Positions 22,048 through 33,600 of a stretch of DNA of 64,000 nucleotides are shown one piece after another (the stretch's first letter is position 1; every line of letters starts with the position of its first letter). This stretch comes from Costus lasius (taxonomy: Eukaryota > Streptophyta > Magnoliopsida > Zingiberales > Costaceae). The stretch spans positions 119,586,493 to 119,650,492 of the forward strand of contig CM050448.1 of assembly GCA_027563935.2 (NCBI GenBank). Direction: 5' to 3'. The translations under genes were made by a program, and so were the position numbers. The notes under the pieces are model-generated. The model did not search any database. It saw nothing but the letters and a program-made list of their open reading frames with translations, and was not told the origin of the DNA.

Positions 22048-24919
22048 ATGGTCTCGCCGGAGGTTGGACCACCAGGGGAAAGTTGTCCTTCTCCTTCACC
22101 GGGCCAAGGCATGGCAAGCTCCAGCGGTGGCGCCTCCGGTTCCGGTAGAGGCGGCGGACGCCAAACTAGGAGAAAGCTTGGCCGGCCAAGGAAATATCGC
22201 CCTGGTGGCGGATTAGTCCTTGCATTGACCGCACCATCTGCCAGTCCTGCAGATGCTCCCCCTCCTCCGAGCACCGCTGCTAATGTGGCAGAAACAGCTA
22301 CAAAGGGTTCAAAGAAACGTAGAGACAGGCCATCATGTTCAAGCCAAAGCCGACAGATGGAAGCTCCAGGTAATCTAAATGCTCGGTCGTATGCAACTGT
22401 GTTTCTTTGAGAATTTTCTTTTCATTGACAACTCCTGAAGTCTTATTCTATTAACAATGGATGAGTCTTTTATTCTACCAAAAGAAGTCACCAAGTATCT
22501 TGTTCTTTGGACGGCTTATAACTTTCGGTAGTCAAAGAATAGCATATCATAGTTTCTTTCTTTACGTCCGTTAAATTCTCACGAGTTGAAATGATTGTTC
22601 TGGTACGAGTTTCACATTGAAGCTTTACAAGATTCTACCTGGCCAATTTGTGTTTATTGTTGATTTAATTCACTTGTTGTTTCCGTTTAACAGTATAAAA
22701 CAAGGGCAAATCTATTGTTTCCCATGCAGATTCAACAGAGGATCGATTTGTGGCACATGTTATTAGAGTTAAACCTGGACAGGTACTTATTCTCTTTTTC
22801 ATTCTTAAGGAAGCCAAACTCAGATTATGATCATATATTCTCTTTTAGATTATGTGGTTTAATAATTTATATCATTGCTCATGCAGTCATTGTTTTAACT
22901 GTGATGTGGTATTTCTCGTAGATACCTATGTTTGTTTGTTATTTTTTTCTTTGATTTGACAGATTAACCTTGCCATCTTAGTGGCTTCTCTCTAGAGATA
23001 GTCTTTCATTGTGAATGCTACTCCATTTTTTTTTCCAAAAAATCATCATATATTTATCATAATACTTAGAAATGAGTCCAGAAAAGTTGCATGACAGATA
23101 TCTTGAAGGTCTTGCATGCAGCTTAGAAAACTGCGTTTAACTTATCGGGCGTTTAAACTGTTACTAATTTAATTATAACCTCTTCAGGATGTATCAGCAA
23201 AGATTATGGAATTTTCACAACAAAGCTCATGTGCAACTTGTGTTCTGTCTGCAACTGGTGCAATTTCACATATCACACTCAGTCTGCCCGCTGTATCTGG
23301 TGGTACTGTAACATTTCAGGTTGGATTGGGAACTGATAGTCTATGTATAAGCTATTGTTACTGTCTTGCATATCATTGGATATTTGTTGGTTTACCACCA
23401 CTTCTTTTTGTTCAGTAGGATGATAACTTTGGTTCAAATCTAGAACAACTAACTCATAGAATATCATAAAATTATCTGTTTAGGAGAAATGGTTGCTATT
23501 CCTTTTTTTTTGTGTGTGTGTTACCTTAGCTAACCCCTCATCTTTGTTTTGCTAATTTATTGATAACATAATTAACAGATAATCACTTATGAATTGAATG
23601 TCTTTTAAATATTTCTTCTTGACAATCCATGTTTATATTTGTTTAATAACTTAAAGTATGCTCAATAAACAGGGTCGCTTCGAAATCATATCACTCACTG
23701 GATCATTTTTGCCGTCTAAGAATGGAAGTGAGTTTAACAATGGAGGAGAGTCTAAGAATGGAGGCGAGTCTAAGAATGGAGACAAATGCAGCCAAACAAG
23801 CCCACTCTATGTTTCAATGTCTGGTCTGGATAGTAATGTTTTTGGTGGTCTTGTGGCTGGGATTATGACAGCAGCTTCTACTGTTCAGGTGATTTTTCAG
23901 TTTTCTTAAGTAGTAGTTTAGTTCTGATGTATTTTCCATGTGGATATGTTCAGGAAATCATTTACCTTCGCAAGATTGCTTTGGAGAACAGTTTCTTGAA
24001 CATTATTGCCAAAATGTTATAATGATGACACATCTTATACAACTCCACCAACAGTAGGGTTTGTAGATTTCATGACTTATAGTTAAGGCTTCATGATGTA
24101 AATTGTTCGTAGTTGATTCCATAGATTGGGGATTCTTCCACTAGTAGCGACTTTATAAACTTTATGCTATATGTGACTAGTGAAGTTATTCGTGCCAATA
24201 TATTGTATGCTAGAACAATTTGCTACCATGTTTAAACCAACAACCTTATTTATTTCTCCAGTTTTTATATGGGTGGGAACCTGTATACTCAAAACTCTTG
24301 GCATTGTGATTCAGCAGTTATGCAAGTGCATCAAAACAAATTCTAAAAACATATTTTATCGTCATCTTAAAAGTTCCTTGAAAAATCTCCCCTGATTATT
24401 GTCTTTGTTAATCACTTTCCACTTTGACTATCCGTTTAATATCATTTTACTTAAATACTTGGATCTATTTGTTTGATCCATGCTATTTCTTTAAATCGGT
24501 ATTAAGACAATCTTTGCTCAACAATATTACATCGACTCATGCAAGCATAAACCATTACTTCTGTTTCTCATATTAAATAGTGATGCTATCAAGTGCGACA
24601 TAACGAGAGAAAATTACTGGTGCATCTGGACATCTGGTAGTCTCTCATTCATCGCTGATACTAATGCTGGGATATCAATGATCTTTTATTTCTTTTACTT
24701 AGAAGCACACTCAACTTTTCATTCTTTATTATATAACCCTTGGCAATACACCTGGTACCAGTTAACGTTCTTTTTCTTGAAATTTTTTTAAATCTTGTCC
24801 AGTCAACTTTCTCCGAGTTCAATTGTGTACTGACTTTTCTGATGTTATAGAATTGGTAACTGCAGATCGTCCTGGGCAGCTTTAGATACAAAAGGGAGAA
24901 AAAAATCCAAGATCATTAG
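22048..24919 (+). CDS. AHL-type AT-hook/PPC protein, diverged tandem paralogue
   Basis: Exons 22048-22369, 22730-22782, 23188-23319, 23673-23888 and 24866-24919 keep the phases of AHL1, and exons 2 and 3 have identical lengths (53 and 132 nt), giving about 258 residues. The first hook is altered to RRKLGRPRKY and the second to KKRRDRPSCS, losing the RGRP core in both. PPC segments are clear: HVIRVKPGQDVSAKIMEFSQ, CVLSATGAISHITLSLP, GRFEIISLTGSF, GGLVAGIMTAASTVQ. Exon 4 holds three 18-bp units (23724-23777) encoding GSEFNN, GGESKN and GGESKN. The last exon is short, reading IVLGSF then a basic tail to a TAG at 24917, where family members have VVVGSF and a longer tail. It may still oligomerise with AHLs but bind DNA poorly. 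The exon 5 junction lies in a duplicated segment, so the 3' end is the least certain part. Confidence 0.78.
24660..24886 (+). repeat. Inverted-repeat arm A: AHL2 intron 4 end and exon 5 start
   Basis: This segment matches the reverse complement of about 25635-25862 over roughly 220 bp. Shared words include AATGCTGGGATATCAAT, ACTCAACTTTTCATTCTTTA, GTGTACTGACTTTTCTGATG and TTATAGAATTGGTAA. It ends just after GGGCAGCTTTA inside AHL2 exon 5. Confidence 0.85.
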
Positions 24920-26221
24920 TGTTTAATGGCTTGCACTTCTGGAAACCTTATGGACACTGGAGCTCTCATGGCAGCAAACAATCCCCTCAGGAGCTACTCA
25001 ACTTGATAGTTGCTACATGGAATGACCACGACGGTCAGCAGAGCTCGTCAGGGTTTCCATGATATCATAAGCATGCTACTGTGTACTTGTCATGATAACC
25101 ATGGTCCAACGTCCTGCATGCTTAAACTAGAAAATAAGACCATGAAGAAGCATATGGTAACTGGTTTGTTGGTTGTCCTGTTTGAAATAATAGATTGACA
25201 ATGCATATAAAAGCTTCCTGTAAATATAAAAAAGCAGCTTATAATTTGTTTTGGTAGCATATCCAAATCAACATGGGCATCAAAAAGTAGTTAGTATAAA
25301 CTTTTTTTTTTTTGCAGAAGACGACTGGTTTACAGATGAGGTGGGTTGCATTCATTTGTAGGATGAGAGATACGTCTGAATTACCTCCAATCCACACTGA
25401 ACAATAATGATAGACAGGGGATGCCTCTATGGGCAAGTCATAATACCAAACTAAAGGGTTTAAAATAAATTAATAAGTGCAGATGAGCCAGAACAGAGGA
25501 GCTAACAGAATCTCAAAGTAATTGCCCAAGATACATATAGCATCACCATAAAAAAACATCGTATTATTTTCAGACACTAGGGAGAATATTTTCCAGATGC
25601 AAACCTGTACCAGAAAAGGAATATAAAGCTGCCCAAGACGATATGCAATTACCAATTCTATAACATCAGAAAAGTCAGTACACAATTAAACTCGGAGAAA
25701 ATTGACAGGACAAGATTTTAAAAAAATTCAACGTTAAGTGGTAACTTGGTGCATTGCCAAGGGTTATAGAATAAAGAATGAAAAGTTGAGTGCGCTTCTC
25801 AGTAAAAAAAAAAAAGATTATTGATATCCCAGCATTTAGCGTGATGCTATCGTGCTCTACTCTATTAAATCCAAAAACTGCTATGGTATAATTTGATTTT
25901 TGTAATTTTTTTTTATAAAAAGTCTCCCTAAAAATTCTACCCTGGAAAGGTGGGTGCCATCTGTTGCAGATAATCAAATTGAGAAGATACAAGAAAAGCT
26001 GTCACAGATTTTGTCAACTGCAGATTAACAATAATAATATTACAATAGAATTTTGCCAACATAGCATCAATATCTTAAGCAGTTCAAGATAATCACAATA
26101 AACCACATGCATTTTGAATGGTTGACTGAAGCAAAGGTAGAGTATGAATGCAAATCAACAATTAGAATTGGCAGAGCAATTATGCGTCAGAAAGAAAAAT
26201 GACAAGTACACAGTAGCATTC
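24920..26221. other. Convergent region between AHL2 and the SDR gene
   Basis: Holds the AHL2 3' region, a spacer (24920-25388), the second inverted-repeat arm (25389-25862) and the SDR 3' untranslated region. No independent gene is supported. One minus-strand frame after the AHL2 stop (24905-25061) looks composition-wise like coding sequence, as discussed in the findings. Confidence 0.5.
25389..25862 (-). repeat. Inverted-repeat arm B: longest copy of the duplicated segment
   Basis: Read on the minus strand, the first half (25862-25635) copies the AHL2 intron 4/exon 5 junction, including ATCGTCTTGGGCAGCTTTA. The second half (25620-25389) matches the copy at 41820-42048 (words such as GGGATGCCTCTATGGGCAAG and GAGCCAGAACAGAGGAGCTA on the plus strand). 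The hydrophobic minus-strand open frame across it (25470-25685) is not a recognised protein. Confidence 0.8.
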
Positions 26222-27484
26222 TCAGCTTCGTGCTCTCTTCAGCAGGTATCTCAAGGAGAAGAAGCCAAGAGCAAATGTCTGCCAAAACCACCCATTAGAA
26301 TTGGCAGGGTCAACTTTCCTCGACAAATGCAATGCGTAAATGGCTTCACCAACATGGGAAGCCGCCGATATAATGTAGACTAGTCTGACAATCCACAAAG
26401 AGCGGAAGAAGAAAAGCGCCAGGGCTCTTGTCCAAGCTAATGGCCAAATAGGAGGCAGGAAAGCTGCACAAAACATTATAGACATCCCCACGACAGCAAA
26501 AAACCATACATATATAGTTGGTCCATCTAACTCTTTTCTCTTCCTATCTTGACAGTATGAGATTGTTGCCTTCAAACCCTCCTCAGGACTCACCATTGGT
26601 ACATAGCCCAGCTCTTGCCTAGCTTTCACTATGGAGAAGTAATGGGTCACACCAATCTGTTCAAAAATATTTAAGTTGATCATCTCAACACCAATATGTA
26701 CAACAATGACTTTATATCAGAGTGCATACATAAAAACACAACTAATATGGAGGAATGTATAATGTAAACATCAATGATAAAATGCTTATTAAATCAGCAA
26801 TGAGCATTGTAGGTAAGCCATGTATATTATTTTAATTGTGATTTCTGTATTATAGGGCCCGAAACATGCAAAATAAGCATACAATTAGACCATCTCGAGT
26901 CTTCACGCAGTTTGTACCTCATAATGCAAGCTGATACTTGTTTACTAATTGAGCCAATCATGCGGTTGGTAAGTTAGTGTTTGGTATGAACGTAAACGAG
27001 AAAAGTTAGTGCATGAGATCGTGAATGTCTTGTACACCATAAGAATTCCATTACAATAACAAAGAGCAACATAGTAAGTGGATATCACATATTACTGGCA
27101 AAATAAAACAAATAACAATATGCTTTCAGTAGGGGTAAATTACATAATTGATGCAGAAAATTTGCACTTGATATGGGTAAATTTGGGTGCACTCATAAGA
27201 TTGACAAATAACCTCTCCATGTAATTCAGTACACCCAGCCTAAATAACTTAGAAACCCCTACTCTAGTGATTGATGCCTTAGACATCTACCCAAATCACT
27301 TGGACATTGCCCAAAGTACCTAAGCACTCAGCTTGAGTGACTAATCATTGCATCGCTCTACTCAAGTCACCATGACAATCCCAAGTTCTTAGTTTGAGTA
27401 CTTGAGCCCAAAGGTTTAAGATACCGGACAGACCGGACCAGTATATATTGATTGATATTAGTGGTACCGACACATGATACGTCG

Positions 27485-27534
<50 letters not shown>

Positions 27535-27613
27535 TCGGTGCCAAATATATGTATATGTATATATATGTATGTATATGTGTATGTGTATATATATATGTGT
27601 ATGTATATGTGTA

Positions 27614-27649
<36 letters not shown>

Positions 27650-30600
27650 GATATATATATATATATATATATATGTATATGTGTATGTGTGTATATATAC
27701 ACACATAAATATATACTGACCATATACCTGCTGTGATGCCCTAGGTATACTGGGGTTATACCCCACTCTTCCTATGGACTCATAGGGGCTATGAGTAGGG
27801 AGCAGATAACTTACTAGAGTAAGGCAGAGGGCTTAGTAGAGAAGCTAGGATATTAACATTGTGTTAGGATGTGTTTGCAAGTACATTACTGAGGAGCATG
27901 ACCTTTACGCATGTTCTATCCTTGGGTTAGGCCTGGGGTTTTGATGGAGCATGGTCCACATGCAGAGGTGCATGTCATGAGAGTTTGGGTTTGAGTCTGG
28001 ATCGAATTCGGGTTCAATTGGAGTGCCAAAGACCAGTTAAAGGCACTATGTTCATTTGGGACATGGATGTCATTAACTGGATTGTTTAAATTAAGTGACA
28101 CATGTTTTGCACATGCCAACTTAAGTGAGGATCCAATAAGACTTAAGTTGGGGATCCAATAAGGGATTTGGATCCACATCCACTCAAGACTACTTGGATC
28201 CACTTTGGCGACATGAGGCTTGATCCAATATGGCAACATCCACTTGGATCCACTTGGCGAGATTCATATAGGCGGACATCCAACAAGAGGCAAATCCCTC
28301 TTGGCAACTTGGATCCACTTAATGGATCGGATCCAACATGGGGCGAGATGCACTTAGAGGCCTTAGCAGATTGGATCCAACTTGCATGAGGATCCAACAT
28401 GGCGAGGTTCAAAGGATTGGCGCCTCCCTTTGTTGGCGGCTGATCAAACCTAGAACAGTCGGCGCAAGCTTGTTGGAGGCGACAAGCTTTGGAGAGAACT
28501 CTTCTTTGGAGGCAAGGAAAAGAGGTGATCACCGGCGGCATTGAGAGGTGGGCGGCGACAATTGCTTGGGCAGCGCCACCTCTCCCTTTCTTATTGGCAG
28601 CGGCAACACCTTGAGGAGGGGCAGCGCACCTTGCTGTCCCCTTAGTGGTTGGCAGCATCTTGGAGGCAAGAAGCCGAAAGCATCAAGACAACTTACCCTA
28701 GATGCGACAACACTTGTTGATGGCGACTCTAGGGTTTTGGGTCTTCTTCTCTCGGCGAGAAGGGGGCTGATTTCATACATATTGTGCATAGGGTTTGTTA
28801 TGAACTCTATTGAGGTATAAACTCTCTTAGTTAGGGTTTAATTATTGTATGAATGTTTGTCATTGATTATATAGTTGAGTTTTTGTGTTCCTCACCCACA
28901 TCAGGGAGAACACCTTTCTCATACCTGAGTATATTACTTGGAGAAAATTGACATCCGGTGTGATTAGCTTGTGACTTGCGCAAGCACTGTGCTTGGCGCA
29001 AGAAGCTCGCTCACTGTGTAGTGGTGGATACTTGTTCTTAGGGTTTGGGCATATGTATAGTGCCCTTTGATCTGTGATAAACTGCCTGTGTGTGTGTTCT
29101 CGACATTGTGTGTGCACAGGGCGCTTGTCCGGGGTGTGCAAAGTGGTTGGGGGTGTTGAAGTCTCAATCCGCCACCTAGGACCTCAGTTTGAGCATCACA
29201 TAGGTTTCGGCCAGAGCAGAGATCAGAGTCAGAGGCTCAGAGAGTTTAGGCAGAGTTAGGGGAGTTCATTCAGAGCTGTGAGACGGTCAGGGAGCGCGCT
29301 AGTTTTACTTTATTCTGCATAGGCGCACAGTAGAGTGTTGGCTGACAATTTACACAGAGATGTGTAAATTATGCCATCACGTCCCAGTATTTCGAGGTAA
29401 AAAATTGGGGTGTGACAACTGGTATCAAAGCCCAGATTGCAACAATGTTTGGATTCCTGGGATATAGGCATTAGTAGGTTACTATTTGGGGGTTGCGTAT
29501 GTCAGTGCCGGTCAGTGCCTAGTGCCAGGACGCAATTCCTCGGTATCCCTTCTAATCGATCAGTTTTGGCCAAACCGAGGACTCAACCATCAAATTTCAT
29601 CATCACCACAGCCATAGCACCGAGGACTAGGAGTATGGCACAGACGCACCTAGAGGAGAGGTTCTCTAGGGTGGAGTTTGCCATTGGTCTAGAGGCAGGC
29701 TCAGATTGGCAGGGCAACCCCATCTCAGAGCGGCTCGAGGTATCGATGGAGATGTTCCATAACTACCGAGAGCATGTTGATCGACAGATGGCGGCTATGG
29801 CCAATGCAGTGGAGACAGCTACAACAGAGTGTGCCACATTGAGGTTGGCGTTGGCACAAGTGGCATCTCAGCCACCTACACCCATGGCGTCATTCCCTAC
29901 ACAGCAGGCGCCATGTTCCAGAGCCAGCTACCTTTGGAGGGGTAGCTTTGGAGGAGTGAGGGTAGCAAAAGAGTTGGAGAATTTTATCTTTGACATGGAG
30001 CACTATTTCAGAGTAGCTGAGATTATAGACACAGACAAGATTGAGATTTGTGCATCCTACCTTAGGGGAGATGTCAAACTATGGTGGAGAACTTCTGTGG
30101 CTCCTAGGACTGAAGGGGACAATCCAGAAATTGCAGACTGGGAGACATTGAAGACTGAGATAAGGGCTCAGTTTAGGCCTACTAACACATTGTTCAGTGC
30201 TCGCATGACCATAAAGAATTTAAAGCATACTATCCCAGTTAGAGAGTATGTGAAGCAGTTTGCTACACTACTATTTGAAGTGCCCAACATGACTAAGGAA
30301 GAAAAATTTTATACTTTTATTGGAGGACTACAGGAGTGGGCACTCATTGAGATTAGGCATCAGGGGGTGACGACCTATAGAGAGGCCGTATGCGCAGCGG
30401 ATTCACTAGTGGATTTAAGGGGGTCTCGGTCCACAACAGTGAAGACCACTTCTACTGTATCCCAGAGCCGGCCGGCAGTGCCAAGCAAGCAAAAGAAATT
30501 TGGGCCTAATTGGAAAGGCAAAGGCAAAGCAGTGGCGCAGCAGGCTCAGCAGAAGAAGCCTTAGCAGAAGAAGTTTGAGCTTGGCGCCAAGGGCAAGTTG

Positions 30601-33600
30601 GCATGCTTTATTTGTGGTGGGCCTCACATGATGAGGGACTGTCCTACTAGGAAGAAGATAGCTGCACTTGTGGCTGCAGATGAGGAAAAGGATCAAGAAG
30701 ACCCTGGATGTGCTTCAGTCAATCCATTGGTGATTGCTAACATTAGTGCTAGGTCTTCTCCTTTGATGTACATTGACATTACCCTTAATGATGTCAGTAT
30801 AGCTGCTATGGTGGACACTGGGGCTATTCACCTGTTTGTCTCAGATAGGGTGAAGGATAAGTTGAAGTTGAGAGGTAGCCAGTGTACCAACAGTGTCAAG
30901 ACTGTGAATGCCGAAGCAAGCAAGATCACAGGAATTTCATATGATATGCCTGTAAGATTGGGATCATGGTTGGGGAGAATGCATGCTATGGTGACCCCAC
31001 TTGATGATTTTGATATTGTGGTTGGGATGGATATGTAAGAGGCATGCCAAGGCAGTTCCACTCCCACATCTGAATGGACTACAGATTCTTAATGAGAAGG
31101 CACTTTATTTTATCCCTTGTCATACATTGACGAAGGTGGAGAAGGACAAAAAGGGCAAAGGAGTTATGATAGCTGCTACTGCCCTTGCCAAAGGAGTTCA
31201 GTATGAAGATTCTACAGGAGTATGAGGATGTTATCCCACCCGAGATGCCCAAGGTGTTACCACCTAGGCGGGACATCGACCATGCCATTGAGCTTGTGCC
31301 TGGATCTGTTCCACCGACACAACCTCCTTCAGAGTTGGCAGAGCTCAGGCGACAGTTTGATGAGCTATTGGAGTCTGGGTACATCCAGCCCTCTAAAGCA
31401 CCATATGAAGCGTCAGTACTGTTTCTGAAGAAGAAGGATGGAAGCTTGAGGATGTGTGTGGATTACAGGCATTGAATCAGGTGATTGATCGGCTTATGCA
31501 TGCATATCTTATTCCATTGATTCAGGATTTGCTTGATCGGCTTATGCATGCCAAGGTGTTCAGCAAATTGGACCTTCGTTCTAGGTATTGGCATGTCCAG
31601 ATTGCTGAGGGAGATGAGCCTAAGACGACCTGCGTGACGAGATATGGGTCTTATGAGTTTCTGGTCATGCCTTTTGGGCTGATCAATGCCCCAGCTACTT
31701 TCTGTAACCTCATGAACAACATTCTACACCATTTTCTGGATAAGTTTGTTATTGTTTACTTGGATGGCATAGTTATCTATTCTGCTAATATGGAGGAGCA
31801 TAGGGAGCATCTAAGACAAGTTTTGACAGTTCTCAGCTGGTTCTATCTTAAACTAGAAAAGTGTGATTTTGCCAAGAGTGAGATTGAATTTCTAGGCCAT
31901 ATTGTGGGTCCAACTGGAGTGAGGATGGACCTGGGAAGGTTAAGGCTATCTAGGATTGGCCTACACCTTCATCTGTTAGCACTTTGAGGTTTTTTCTTGG
32001 ATTTGCTAACTTTTATAGGCGTTTCATAGAGGACTACTCTAGGATTGTAGCGCCTTTGACTGACCTTCTGAGGAAGGATACTGCATGGTGTTGGGAGGCT
32101 AAACACCGAGATGCATTTGACTAGTTGAGGAAGCAGGTTACTTTAGAGCCTATTTTGAGACTTTTAGATTTTTCATTACCTTTCGAGGTACACACAGATG
32201 TCTCAGATAGAGCTTTAGGTGGAGTTCTTGCCCAGGAGGGCAGGCTTATGACTTTTGAGAGCAGGAAGTTGAAGTCTGCTAAGATGAACTATTCTGCCCA
32301 TGAGAAAGAGATGTTGACAGTAGTACATTATTTGAAGTTGTGGCGAGTTTACCTATTGGGAAGCAAGTTCACTGTTAAAACTGACATCGTGGCAAATACT
32401 TTCTTTCATACTCAGAAGAAATTGTCAGCTAGATAGGCAAGGTGGCAGGAGTCCCTAGCTGAGTTTGATTTCAGTTGGAAACACAAGCCAGGGAGAGCTA
32501 ACCAGGTACCCGATGCCCTGAGCAGGATAAATGCAATTACCTACTGTTGTGCACTATCTCATGCTGAGTGCAAGATTGTTCAGCTGATCAGAGACTCAGC
32601 CTATGCAGATCGGTCCTATGAGAAACTTGTGGCGAAAATCAGAGAAGGAGTTGTTCACCACTTCTACTTGAAGAGGATGGGCTGATCATGGCGCGAGGTG
32701 ACAGACCGTATATTTCTTCCTCAGGGAACATCAGGTTCGGTCTCATGCGTGAGTATCATGATACTGTCTAGGCTGATCACCCAGGAGGGGCACGCATGTA
32801 TGCTCTATTGAGTAGAGCATGGTATTGGCCGAGTATGAAGGAGGAGATAGAACACTATGTGAAGACTTGTTTAGTCTGCCAGCAGGACAAGGTTGAGAGA
32901 AAGAAGGATGCTGGGCTTTTGCAGCCTTTACCCATTCCTGAGAGACCTTGGGTTTCTATCTCTATGGATTTTATTACCCACTTTCCCAGAGTGGATGGCA
33001 TGACATCTATATTTGTTGTGGTTGACAGATATTCAAAGTATGCTGTATTTGCAGCTGCACCAGAGTCTTGTACTGCAGAGGTGACTGCAAATCTTTTCAT
33101 ATTACATGTGGTGAAGCACTTTAGGTTACCTAGGGAGATTATTAATGACAGAGATCCTAGGTTCACTGGGAAATTCTAGTCATCTTTATTTAAGAAGCTA
33201 GGTACAGATCTGAAGATGTCTACAACCTACCATCCATAAACTGATGGACAGACTGAGAGGATCAATGCTTTATTGGAGGAGTATTTGAAGCACTATGTTT
33301 CTTCTACCTAGAAGAATTGGATAAGACTTTTGGATACTGCTCAGTTTGCACGTAATATCCAAGTCTCATCTGCTACAGGGAAGAGCCCATTCGAGTTAGT
33401 ATTAGGGTGGCAGCCTATGACACCCATGGATACACTAAACAGGGGCACAGGGGGGAAGTGTCAGACGGCCATACAGTATGTGCAGGATAGGAGTGAGCTT
33501 TGGGAGGAAGCTTAGGATAGCTGGAGGGAAGCTATCAACGGATGAAGAAGTATGCCGACAGGGACAGGAGACATGTTGAGTTTGATGTAGGTGACATGAT

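Noticed and set aside
25470..25992. Hydrophobic minus-strand frames downstream of the SDR stop, considered as an extra SDR exon
   Set aside because: The SDR frame already ends at 26222 with the family C-terminus. This stretch is the inverted-repeat arm copying the AHL2 3' end.
27345..27766. Four long overlapping open frames on both strands encoding Tyr/Ile/His/Thr repeats
   Set aside because: They come entirely from the TA/GT microsatellite and would exist in any such tract.
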